A stretch of 24,196 bases of DNA from assembly GCA_016927675.1 (NCBI GenBank), contig JAFGMF010000052.1:1-24196 (forward strand), given 5' to 3'. How positions within the stretch are numbered: position 1 is the stretch's first letter; every line of letters starts with the position of its first letter. This document shows, piece after piece, positions 1 to 8,052 of this stretch. The stretch is from Candidatus Cloacimonadota bacterium (GTDB lineage: Bacteria; Cloacimonadota; Cloacimonadia; Cloacimonadales; TCS61). The translations under genes and the position numbers were made by a program. The notes below the pieces were generated by a model, which worked only from the letters and a program-made list of their open reading frames with translations, was not told the DNA's origin and searched no databases.

Positions 1-389
1 GGGTCTGTTGGTGTCCCTAAAGTAGTATCATTATGGAATTCAATGCTTTGATTGCAGGAAAACACCGAATCAAATGCTGCTGCATAGATTTTGAAGCTTA
101 TCTCCTCGCTTTCCAGATTTCCGACAATTGTAAAATACCAGAAGCCTTCGTAATGAGGTGGATTATCCGGCTGCCAGGCAGCCAGACTTCTGCAGTCTGT
201 TTCACCACCCGGTCCGAAAGCTCCGGCCAGATTATCTCCGGTTCCGGTAAAATTTTCTTCATTCAAGTAGATCTTAGCCATCAGAACCATCGAGTATGAT
301 GTACCCGTAATCACTTCCCAATCAGGTATTTCTGCTGGAAGGGTAATAGTAAACGTTACTAACATTAAAGTCAGAATTATAATCTTCAT
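1..389 (-). CDS. Exported protein fragment with Cys-Arg/Trp surface module (5' part only)
   Basis: An open frame with no stop runs from an ATG at 389 off the left edge (129 codons visible). The N-terminus MKIIILTLMLVTFTITLPA is a good Sec signal peptide. The rest shows GAF, a CRS motif, a WYFTIVG strand and an FKIY strand. This order matches two modules inside the large exoprotein transcribed just upstream (about 1660-2005 and 745-1055), so the two genes are paralogous at the domain level. The chosen ATG follows the intrinsic terminator by only about 20 nt and its Shine-Dalgarno is weak; in-frame codons just upstream (GTG ATC ATC) allow a slightly longer form. The protein is probably secreted or surface-exposed. 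The family name and function are unknown to me, and the missing C-terminus could carry a sorting tail. Confidence 0.8.
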   Translation of the reverse strand, partial: MKIIILTLMLVTFTITLPAEIPDWEVITGTSYSMVLMAKIYLNEENFTGTGDNLAGAFGPGGETDCRSLAAWQPDNPPHYEGFWYFTIVGNLESEEISFKIYAAAFDSVFSCNQSIEFHNDTTLGTPTD

Positions 390-410
390 GATGATCACCA
401 GACAGATAAA

Positions 411-443
411 ACAAAACCCCGAAGAAGTGCTCCGGGGTTTTGT
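411..443 (-). terminator. Intrinsic terminator after the large exoprotein gene
   Basis: A perfect 11-bp inverted repeat (ACAAAACCCCG / CGGGGTTTTGT) encloses an 11-nt loop, 12 nt beyond the exoprotein stop. Read on the minus strand it has a GC-rich upper stem followed by TTTTGTTTTAT, the expected U-rich tail. The plus-strand side is less T-rich, so minus-strand termination is favoured. It lies only about 20 nt before the next minus-strand ATG. Confidence 0.85.
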
Positions 444-455
444 TTGAAATAGTTA

Positions 456-3400
456 CTATTTCATCAAGATACACTTCTTGATTTCGGTAGTATTACCGGC
501 CTTTAATTTATAGAAATAGATCCCGGAATTCATTGCATCCGCATTCCAGAGAACCGCGTGATTACCTGCTTCCTGATAGCTGTTGACCAGGGTTTCCACT
601 AATTGTCCTTTCAGGTTGAATATCTCAAGTTGAACTTCAGCAGCCACTGGCAGAGAATAACTGATCTCGGTTTGTGGATTGAATGGATTAGGATAGTTCT
701 GATCCAGCATCAATCTACCGACAGCTCCCTGATCAGGCAGATCAAACGAAGTTCGAACTGGCTGGTCAATGCTGCCCAGGATTGTATCAGTCTCATATGA
801 AACAAATCCTGTTGCCGGATATTCTGTTTCAGTGGTTTTATCGAAGATTCTAAGCTGCAGTTGTTCTCTCTCATCATAACCCAGAACGGTAAAATACCAG
901 AAATCTTCATAAGCTTTACCGATGGAACGGCAAGTTCCTTCTACATCAAAAATACCGATTTCGTATCTTTGAGTATCTTTGAGTAATTCACCATTCACCA
1001 AGATCTCGCTGATCAGTGTCATATTGGATTTATTGCCGGGCAGAAGTTTCCAGCCGCTTCTGTTCTCAACAACAGGTTGCTGTTCGTGAAGTTCAGATTC
1101 TCTCTCAGAGCCAAAACATCCGTTATCCGGTCCCGGATAGGTTAAGGGAACAGGTGATTCAACATCAATTATATACATCTGTCCGGGGTACAGTGTCGTC
1201 AGGTCACCAATCCATACACCACCGGTAAATATAGCGGATTGTGTTTGAGATTTTGCATAAGAAATATCTGCACAGTAAAGAGCTTCAGCTATGGGTAATG
1301 GTACTCGCGGATAATAAGCAACCCAATTGTAATTATGCTCAATTGCGGGATTATAAGATAGCGCGATCGGATTGATTATGCAGTTGATTTCTGTTCCGGA
1401 GACAGTAAAGTCATCAAAGGAATTATTCATATAAACCTTGTATCCTTCTCCGTCATAAACATAATCAAGATCACCAAGCCAGACTGGATCTGTGTAAGTT
1501 GCAGACTGAGTTTGACTTTTAACCTGGTAAACATCAGGTATTAGAGGAGCAAAGACGGCATCAACAGCTGTGTTTTCAGGATGAAGATTGAATGATATCC
1601 AGTTCCAGTCTTCAATCAGGTCAAATTGCTGTTCTACAACCGGAGAAGGAGCATTGATATGCATGCTCAGTCCTTCATCATAGGTACAGTCTTCGAAAAT
1701 TTCAATCTCCGGACAATCATAAACAGTGTTAGTAGTAGTTTCAAAAACCTTGAAATGGATGATCTCACCTGAATTGTTATTGCTGCGAACGGTAAGCCAC
1801 CAATAGCCACCTTCAAGTGGCCAGCAGCCATTCCAGTTTGGTGGATCACCACCTACCCAGATTCCAACGCCGCGGCATTCCACATTATCCGGATCTGTCG
1901 GATCCGTCCAGAAAGCTCCTATCTGATTACTGGCGTTATTGCAGACAAAAAGGCCATTATAGGTAACTGTCATGAACCGGGTCATAACATATTGATTGCC
2001 GGTGATCGGATCCCAGGGAAGCAGTGTGAAATCAACATTCATCGTAGTTTGATCAACACTTACAATAACGTTGTCCAGAGTTACTGAGGTATAACCACCC
2101 AGAGTAGCCGTAATAGAACGATTACCGTTAACCGTTTGAAGAATATAGACTCCATCGGGACCCGGGCTGGTGATATTCTCACCCGTGTCATCGCTGATAA
2201 TAACGTCTTCAACATTACCGCTGCCACCCATCAGAGTAACTGTCCCTTGTACGTAACCAAGATATTCCATTACCTGTAGAACAAAATCAATATCTTCGGT
2301 TTCGACACTGGGCTGAACAGTTACACCAGTATATGTTGAATCCTGATAACCCGGCAAGGAAGCTGTTACATTATAAGTACCAGGATTGATTTCCAAAAAG
2401 TATTCCCAGTGTTCATACGGGAAAACGATGAACTGAGGATTTACGGTAACATCGCCGGCTGTGATTTCAACATCACCTACATATCCCAGGCCATTAAGCG
2501 CAACAGTACCGGAAATCGCCCCGGGGATCACTTCGATCATCAGAAAATCGAGTCCGGAGATCAAATCGCCTTCATCGAGTACGAGGTTATTATAATTCAT
2601 AGGATTGGGATGATAACCAACCATTGAAGCAGTAACATTATACGTTCCTGCTCCGAGGACTATGAACCAGCCGCCCAGAGCATTGGGATTCAATGTAGTA
2701 TTTACATCACCGGATATAGTAATGATTACATCTTCCACATCACCGTTTCCGCTGTTGATCGTAACAGTTCCGCGTAGACCGGTATGCTGATAACTGTAGG
2801 CACCCAGGTCGTTCGTGGTACCGTCGGGATCATTGTAGATCGGATCAGGATTACCGGCATCGATACAGGGGGAGCTGATCAGCAACTCATAATTTAATGC
2901 CAGAGGATCTTCAAATTCGGGATCCACATTTATTATCCCCAAGCCCCAGTTAAGGATACCGCCATTCTGAACTGCAATGCCTTCCTCACCGTTCATGATA
3001 TCGGTGTAGCTGATCGTCAGCGAAGCACTTCCGGCAATAAAAATCTCATGATTATCGTTATACCAGAGAATACTGTTCATTAACTGAGCTGAAGAATTAT
3101 AAAGCAATGCCAGAGCACAGCCATCCTGATAAGCTATGTTCTCGGTAAAAGTATTGTTGATCAGAGTAAGATCACTATTGTTAAAAGCTGAAATCCCACC
3201 ACCGTTCCATTCGGTGGAATTACCGGCGAACAGGCAGCGGGTGATGGTCGGATCAGAATTGAAGCAGTTGATCCCGGCTCCATCGAGTTGAGAATTATTG
3301 TTGATAAAACGAACATTATTCAGGATTGGATTGGAATCCTTCATGTAAATTCCGCCACCGGCACCTGAGGCATTATTGTTGCTTACGGTTGAAGCAAGAA

Positions 3401-3908
3401 TGGAAATACTGGAATTATCGAGATAGATACCGCCACCTGTGGTAGCCATATTATTATCGATAATAGAATTCTGGATCATTACATCAGAGGAATTTTCACA
3501 GTATATGGCTCCTCCCTGATAATCGAATCTCGAATTCACTGCCAGACCATATTCCAGATGACAACCAGTTAAAACTGATGTTGCCAGACCATTCGTAAAT
3601 GTATCGATAAATCTGATACCATTCCAGCCCGTTTCCTGATCGGCAGGGGAGAAGGTGATCATGTCAGCCGCATTTCCATTTGCAACCAACCGACCAAACA
3701 CTTCAAACTTGTAATGATCAGTAAAGACAACATCTACCCCGGCGTTGATCTGCAGCTGATTAGCCTGAGAAATATAAATATCGCCCACAACATTGATGGG
3801 GCTTTGAGCCACTGTCCAGATCCCGCTGACAGAACCGCTCACATCCAGAGCTGTTGCCAGGGTTGGAAGTAAAAGGCATATCAATAAAACTACAGCAAAC
3901 TTTCTCAT
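456..3908 (-). CDS. Large secreted beta-helix exoprotein with T9SS-type C-terminal sorting tail
   Basis: A 1150-residue exported protein. Residues 1-20 form a Sec signal peptide. Residues about 25-370 are a right-handed beta-helix of the polymorphic-outer-membrane/pectate-lyase type, with repeated GGGIY and NNxS turns. Three carboxypeptidase-regulatory-like domains follow (about 374, 463 and 551; each starts G-x-V/I-x-GTV and two contain GTYNVTAS). Next come a Cys-Arg/Trp module (about 636-750), two paired repeats each with KSQTQSA and VW[LI]GDL (about 760-930), and a second Cys-Arg/Trp module (about 951-1065). The end, from about 1068 (LDQNYPNPFNPQTEISYSLP), is a classic FCB-group sorting tail of about 80 residues. 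By family knowledge such proteins cross the outer membrane by type 9 secretion and are anchored or released; adhesion or polymer binding is inference. AGGAGG lies 5 nt before the ATG. The promoter region is 3909-4063; the terminator is 411-443. Confidence 0.92.
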   Translation of the reverse strand: MRKFAVVLLICLLLPTLATALDVSGSVSGIWTVAQSPINVVGDIYISQANQLQINAGVDVVFTDHYKFEVFGRLVANGNAADMITFSPADQETGWNGIRFIDTFTNGLATSVLTGCHLEYGLAVNSRFDYQGGAIYCENSSDVMIQNSIIDNNMATTGGGIYLDNSSISILASTVSNNNASGAGGGIYMKDSNPILNNVRFINNNSQLDGAGINCFNSDPTITRCLFAGNSTEWNGGGISAFNNSDLTLINNTFTENIAYQDGCALALLYNSSAQLMNSILWYNDNHEIFIAGSASLTISYTDIMNGEEGIAVQNGGILNWGLGIINVDPEFEDPLALNYELLISSPCIDAGNPDPIYNDPDGTTNDLGAYSYQHTGLRGTVTINSGNGDVEDVIITISGDVNTTLNPNALGGWFIVLGAGTYNVTASMVGYHPNPMNYNNLVLDEGDLISGLDFLMIEVIPGAISGTVALNGLGYVGDVEITAGDVTVNPQFIVFPYEHWEYFLEINPGTYNVTASLPGYQDSTYTGVTVQPSVETEDIDFVLQVMEYLGYVQGTVTLMGGSGNVEDVIISDDTGENITSPGPDGVYILQTVNGNRSITATLGGYTSVTLDNVIVSVDQTTMNVDFTLLPWDPITGNQYVMTRFMTVTYNGLFVCNNASNQIGAFWTDPTDPDNVECRGVGIWVGGDPPNWNGCWPLEGGYWWLTVRSNNNSGEIIHFKVFETTTNTVYDCPEIEIFEDCTYDEGLSMHINAPSPVVEQQFDLIEDWNWISFNLHPENTAVDAVFAPLIPDVYQVKSQTQSATYTDPVWLGDLDYVYDGEGYKVYMNNSFDDFTVSGTEINCIINPIALSYNPAIEHNYNWVAYYPRVPLPIAEALYCADISYAKSQTQSAIFTGGVWIGDLTTLYPGQMYIIDVESPVPLTYPGPDNGCFGSERESELHEQQPVVENRSGWKLLPGNKSNMTLISEILVNGELLKDTQRYEIGIFDVEGTCRSIGKAYEDFWYFTVLGYDEREQLQLRIFDKTTETEYPATGFVSYETDTILGSIDQPVRTSFDLPDQGAVGRLMLDQNYPNPFNPQTEISYSLPVAAEVQLEIFNLKGQLVETLVNSYQEAGNHAVLWNADAMNSGIYFYKLKAGNTTEIKKCILMK

Positions 3909-4009
3909 TATTCCTCCTAAAAATCTTTTTTAGTTTAAATTAATTATAATAACTGCAAATAATATTCCAGCTTTCTGCTGGGTTCACTTAACATATTATA
4001 TTATAATAA

Positions 4010-4036
4010 ATTATCTAAATAATGCTCATCTGGCAA
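4010..4036 (-). promoter_or_regulatory. Weak candidate promoter for the exoprotein gene
   Basis: In the 155-bp AT-rich gap before the exoprotein gene, the minus strand has TTGCCA (4031-4036), a 15-nt spacer and GATAAT (4010-4015). Each box matches the sigma-70 consensus at five of six positions, but the spacer is short. A perfect TATAAT at 4000-4005 has no convincing -35 box. The -35 candidate overlaps a 6-bp stem-loop (4028-4047) just after the lipoprotein stop, which may be a weak terminator. Confidence 0.3.
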
Positions 4037-4063
4037 TCTTACCAGATAAGTCAAAATAACCGG

Positions 4064-5953
4064 TTATGGGGCAATCTGTACTATTCTCATTCCGGAATTA
4101 TCGGCTATAAAGACATAGCTGCTGTAGAAAAATTTACTTATGGAGATAGGTTCATTATCCATGGCTAAACTGCCCAGGATGTAAGGATTTTCCGGATCCG
4201 AAATATCGATCACATACAAACCATTCTCTTTATCGATCAGATAAACATGATCTTCCTGATATCTGTCCTGCCCCTGAACATATATACTTACTGCAAAACC
4301 TCCAGTATTGATATAACTCGTTTCATCGGTAAAAGTATTTATTATTTTTAATCCGTTTTCACCATCGGCAAGGTACAAAAATCCGTCCCGTTCACTCACA
4401 TCCATTGTCGATCCCGTAGTAGGGTAAGTTTTCTCCACTGCAGGATTATAAGGATCAGTTACATTGACAACAACCAGCCCTGCAGATTTAGAGGCGACAT
4501 ACGCTTTGTCATTTTTCACGAAAACATTCCGGGCAGTACCGCCAGTTTGACAATTAGCGATAAAATATGGATTGGAAGAAGCAATATAGATTACACAGAG
4601 GCCGTTCTCTCCGTCCGCCACATAAGCATGATCTCCATCGAGATAAATATCGTATGGGATGAATGTATCTTCTTCATTTGCTGTGATCGGACAATATCCG
4701 ACGATCCAGAGAACATCCGGTGGATCAAAGGGATGGAACGGGATTACCGGTTCAAGATCAACAATAAAGAGTTGCCCATGTTCGTCCAAACCGCTGCTGG
4801 TTGTAATATATGCAAGATTATCTCTGACGAAGACGGATTGTGTTCGGTCGGGCAGTCCGCCTTCATTATAATTCATTCCGATAAGTTCGCTCGGATTAAC
4901 GCAGTCTATTATCGTGAAACCGTAATATTTATCAGCGACAAAAGAATACCAGTTGGTTTCCTGGGATATAAATACTTCAGCCGGTTCACCGGAAGTTTCC
5001 CAACTGCCTACTTCATTAAGAAAAACACTGGTCGTAGCTTCTTCACTGTACAGGGAAATGAATTGTCCTTCAAAAGCTCTGATCCTGTAAGAAAAAACTC
5101 CACAGGGGAAATCAATGTTATCTATCCATGAAGTGATGTTACCAGACACCTGGGCATAGTCTACAATCCAGTCAAGTTCGCCCACTTTCCTGTCGATCAT
5201 GAAACCATCTTCACCTTCGCTGTTGTCTGTCCAGAGCAGTTTTATCTTGGTTTCGTCCGGCTGCTGCAGTTCCAGATCAGACGGAGCAGGCAGACTCGGC
5301 AGATAATCGGCTTCAAGTTTATCTGTCCGGCTGTCTCCAACAAAGGCATAAATTCTGTAGTATACCTGCTGATAGAGATCTGCAGGATCAACAAATGATG
5401 TTGTATTAGCTGGAAATACTCTGTACCTGTTCTGCCAGTTACCAGTGCCGATTTTCTTGTCTACGGCAAAACCTTCTTCACCAATGGATTTATCCTGCCA
5501 GGTTATTTCCAGCTGTTCCTGAGATATCTGGTTGATGATCAGATTCTGAGGATAGGTATATTCTGAAAAATATGCAACAGGTTGAGAATATTCACTAGTC
5601 TCAGATGTCGTACTGTTAACAGCCTGTACCCGGTAGGCATAGACAAGAGTATCGTTGGTCGGAATATAGTCAGTAAAAAATTTGTTCTCCGTTATGGCAT
5701 ACGGAGTGATCCAGAAACTGGTTCCGATTCGTTTATCAACAGTATAGCTGATAGTATCATCGGCTACAGCATTAAACTTCCAGGTCAGCTTAATTTCGCC
5801 TTCGGCTGTCTTTTCTATATTCAAATCATAAGGTGGATTTGAACCATCTATCGATACGAGTTTTGAGTCGCAACTCGTTATCAAGCTAGTTATTAAAATT
5901 GCTATAGCTGCCAGGATCAGATTAAAGCAGATAATTTTTTTCATGGATTTCAT
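4064..5953 (-). CDS. Lipoprotein with fibronectin-III-like domains and LVIVD-type propeller repeats
   Basis: 629 residues from the preferred ATG. A hydrophobic segment ends in the lipobox-like LITSC, so Cys28 is the likely lipidated residue, followed by Asp. Three fibronectin-III-like domains of about 90 residues follow; the second and third share DKKIG/DRKVG and an EEGF/EDGF motif. The C-terminal half (from about 320) carries at least five repeats of the kind AYVADGENGLxVI, spaced as in LVIVD-repeat beta-propellers. It is probably a cell-envelope recognition or scaffolding protein. It starts 14 nt after the secretin stop, so it is probably the last gene of the pilus operon; whether it serves the pilus is unknown. 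An upstream in-frame ATG at 5962 abuts the AGCAGGG Shine-Dalgarno with no spacing, whereas the ATG at 5953 has about 10 nt, so I prefer 5953. Confidence 0.87.
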   Translation of the reverse strand: MKSMKKIICFNLILAAIAILITSLITSCDSKLVSIDGSNPPYDLNIEKTAEGEIKLTWKFNAVADDTISYTVDKRIGTSFWITPYAITENKFFTDYIPTNDTLVYAYRVQAVNSTTSETSEYSQPVAYFSEYTYPQNLIINQISQEQLEITWQDKSIGEEGFAVDKKIGTGNWQNRYRVFPANTTSFVDPADLYQQVYYRIYAFVGDSRTDKLEADYLPSLPAPSDLELQQPDETKIKLLWTDNSEGEDGFMIDRKVGELDWIVDYAQVSGNITSWIDNIDFPCGVFSYRIRAFEGQFISLYSEEATTSVFLNEVGSWETSGEPAEVFISQETNWYSFVADKYYGFTIIDCVNPSELIGMNYNEGGLPDRTQSVFVRDNLAYITTSSGLDEHGQLFIVDLEPVIPFHPFDPPDVLWIVGYCPITANEEDTFIPYDIYLDGDHAYVADGENGLCVIYIASSNPYFIANCQTGGTARNVFVKNDKAYVASKSAGLVVVNVTDPYNPAVEKTYPTTGSTMDVSERDGFLYLADGENGLKIINTFTDETSYINTGGFAVSIYVQGQDRYQEDHVYLIDKENGLYVIDISDPENPYILGSLAMDNEPISISKFFYSSYVFIADNSGMRIVQIAP

Positions 5954-5967
5954 TTTATACATCCCTG

Positions 5968-7152
5968 CTATTTCTTGGATTTTTCCTGGTTCTCTTCATC
6001 ATCCTGGATCAGATTTCTTATCTCTTGATTATCCTTTCTAGTCTGCTTGATTTGTTCCTTGATCGGTGTATTATCATTTCGTCGTTTTTCAATACCTTCC
6101 AGGATCTCGACTTTCAGAATGATTATCATCTCACCCATGGTTTTCTCAGTTTTATTATAACCAGTTAAATAACGAATTCCCAAAACCCACCAGGGCAGAT
6201 CTTTTAAAATTGGAATTCCCTGTCTGATAATTTTTTCATCAGTATCATATAAGCCGCCGATAACAGTTTCCTCACTGTCATACAGCAGAATTTCTGTATT
6301 TGAAGTACTTTTTGAAATTATTGTGGATATAGCCCCAGGGATAGCTGTACTTTTTTCGATCCTGGCTACCAGATGAATAGCCTCTTCTTCACCCTGTTGA
6401 ATGATCGTTGGAGTGACCTGCATAATGATACCTGTTTCAAAGAATTGGTCTATTGTATTACCCTCTTCATCTCTCGATTTGATCGAGAAATCTTCACCCA
6501 CCTGGATAAAACCTGTTTTTCCGGAAAGGACGATGATGTTGGGACGAGCCATGATCGTCCCCTCCTGATGAGCTTCCAGAACTCTGAACAGGGTATTGAT
6601 ATCAATGATGTAACTTCCGGATTCAACTCTTTCCGAAGCCGCTGCTGCAAAAAGTTCATCTGCAACAGCCGATGCACCCTTGAAATTAACTGATGCCTGC
6701 ACCTCGCCGTTTATCAAAGTAGACCAGTCTATCCCGACATTCTTGGAAAAGTTTTCATTGATCTTGACGAAGATAGCGCTGATCCGGACTTGTTTCGTGT
6801 CAGGTGAGATTTCTTCTCCATCTGATGATTTTATCTGTTCGGGATCTGATATTCTGTAGATTCCCGGTTGCTCTTTTAAAGTAAGTCCATTGAAGTCAAT
6901 TATCAGCTGTAAAGCTTCTTTCCAGTATTGTTGTTTGATCGGAAGCCCGATTTCTCCATCATAGGTGCTCAAATTAATGATCTTGCGACCTTCGTAAAAT
7001 TCCGATAATTCTTCAACAGCACGCAAGGCATCAGAAAATTTAGTCGTTTTCAGGATAGTGATTAACTCATTACTGCTCACGTTTTCCTGGGCTTGAACTG
7101 TTAAACCCGATAAACATGCCGTTAAAAGGAAGATAAAAATATATTTTTTCAT
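5968..7152 (-). CDS. pilQ: Short type IV pilus secretin (PilQ/GspD-like)
   Basis: 394 residues with a signal peptide ending near VQAQ. An STN/N0-like domain follows (about 35-105, containing YWKEALQLIIDFNGLTL). The secretin core begins about 120: VRISAIFVKINENFSKNVGIDW matches the conserved start of the family, and GIPILKDLPWWVLGIRYL corresponds to the VPxLGDIPxLGxLF lip motif. IIILKVEIL ends the barrel. A charged, coiled-coil-like tail (Lys/Glu/Gln-rich) occupies the last 45 residues. GspD and PilQ are usually 600-750 residues; this protein seems to have one N-domain and no N1-N3 or AMIN repeats. It should form the outer-membrane pore. A TTG six nt upstream overlaps the previous stop, but AGGA sits 7 nt before the ATG at 7152, which I take as the start. 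It lies directly downstream of the PilO-PilP fusion gene. Confidence 0.88.
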   Translation of the reverse strand: MKKYIFIFLLTACLSGLTVQAQENVSSNELITILKTTKFSDALRAVEELSEFYEGRKIINLSTYDGEIGLPIKQQYWKEALQLIIDFNGLTLKEQPGIYRISDPEQIKSSDGEEISPDTKQVRISAIFVKINENFSKNVGIDWSTLINGEVQASVNFKGASAVADELFAAAASERVESGSYIIDINTLFRVLEAHQEGTIMARPNIIVLSGKTGFIQVGEDFSIKSRDEEGNTIDQFFETGIIMQVTPTIIQQGEEEAIHLVARIEKSTAIPGAISTIISKSTSNTEILLYDSEETVIGGLYDTDEKIIRQGIPILKDLPWWVLGIRYLTGYNKTEKTMGEMIIILKVEILEGIEKRRNDNTPIKEQIKQTRKDNQEIRNLIQDDEENQEKSKK

Positions 7153-7154
7153 AA

Positions 7155-8048
7155 TCAATTCCTGTCTAAATATAATATTTTTTCCACAGTTACACCTGTT
7201 TGATTGATTTTAAAGACAGCCGACTGCTCTTCCCAGTCGATTCTGTCCAGATAACCATAAGCTACTCTGTCTCCGATCGAAAGAATAGTAATAGATTCAT
7301 TACTGCCACGAAGGAAAACTCTCTCGGGGGTAAGACCGATCAGATAGGTTGTTGCTAAGTTCGGGTATTGTTCTTCACTTACATCAACAATCGGTTCATA
7401 TACTCTGCTCAGGAAAGGATTGTAAGTTAGATTGCTGTATTCAAGATTTCTGAAAATGAAATCCGTCGTTTCAGTACTGTTTACATCGTACAAAGCCTTC
7501 ACGCTCATATCAAAGTTCACAGTATTGGTATTCAGCAGCATTCCAAACTCATCAATCCGTTCACCCTCAGTTATTCTGAGAGCTTCGATTGTATAGAACA
7601 ATGCCTGATTCTCTATCTGATAGAGAAAACTGTACAGAGAATTTATCGGCGCAGTACCTCTTAAATTGTATATATTATACTGTACTATTTCTTCTTCACT
7701 ATTATTCATTTCAGTCAGGGTAAAATTGAAATCAACATCAGGGCAGTAACGCTCTGCCAGAGTAAGCATGTAAAGATATGATAAACTGGGATTATTATCG
7801 GGAGGAATGATTTTACTGGTTGCCCGGGCTTTTCTCTCAAGCATTTCATATTCCATAACAATCCTGTCATAATCATTGTAATCAGGATTTCTTCGCTTCA
7901 GGTTGTCAAGCTCTGTGGCTAGATTGTCATACTGCAGCCGATAATTATCCCTGACTTTTTTCTGTTTAGTATTATTGATCGCAAACCCGATGATAACGAT
8001 AAGAAGCAGAACAGCAAGGATAATTGTGTTTCTGACAGAATATTGCAT
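7155..8048 (-). CDS. PilO-PilP-like fusion, inner-membrane alignment protein
   Basis: 297 residues. The N-terminus has a single membrane helix (about 8-26), then a coiled-coil segment (about 30-75) and an alpha/beta region typical of PilO/PilN periplasmic domains. The C-terminal 65 residues (TTYLIGLTPERVFLRG, then LSIGDRVAYGYLDRIDW and GVTVEKILYL) have the pattern of the PilP/GspC homology-region domain, in which a small beta-barrel docks onto the secretin. In proteobacteria PilO and PilP are separate proteins; here both roles seem to lie on one chain. Its position directly before the secretin gene (overlap at the TTG alternative start) fits docking to it. AGAGG lies about 8 nt before the ATG and the upstream stop is 4 nt away. 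The PilO half is assigned from architecture and position, the PilP half from a recognisable pattern. Confidence 0.8.
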   Translation of the reverse strand: MQYSVRNTIILAVLLLIVIIGFAINNTKQKKVRDNYRLQYDNLATELDNLKRRNPDYNDYDRIVMEYEMLERKARATSKIIPPDNNPSLSYLYMLTLAERYCPDVDFNFTLTEMNNSEEEIVQYNIYNLRGTAPINSLYSFLYQIENQALFYTIEALRITEGERIDEFGMLLNTNTVNFDMSVKALYDVNSTETTDFIFRNLEYSNLTYNPFLSRVYEPIVDVSEEQYPNLATTYLIGLTPERVFLRGSNESITILSIGDRVAYGYLDRIDWEEQSAVFKINQTGVTVEKILYLDRN

Positions 8049-8052
8049 CTTC

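Noticed and set aside
33..299. Plus-strand open frame of 88 codons
   Set aside because: It lies opposite a better minus-strand coding sequence with a signal peptide and a module shared with the neighbouring exoprotein.
2860..3870. Repeated NNS/GGGIY segments as a DNA repeat array
   Set aside because: The repeats are protein-level beta-helix turns; the DNA copies diverge and have no constant spacers, so this is not CRISPR or satellite DNA.
4547..5131. Plus-strand open frame of 194 codons
   Set aside because: Antisense to the FN3/propeller lipoprotein, no Shine-Dalgarno and no recognisable domain.
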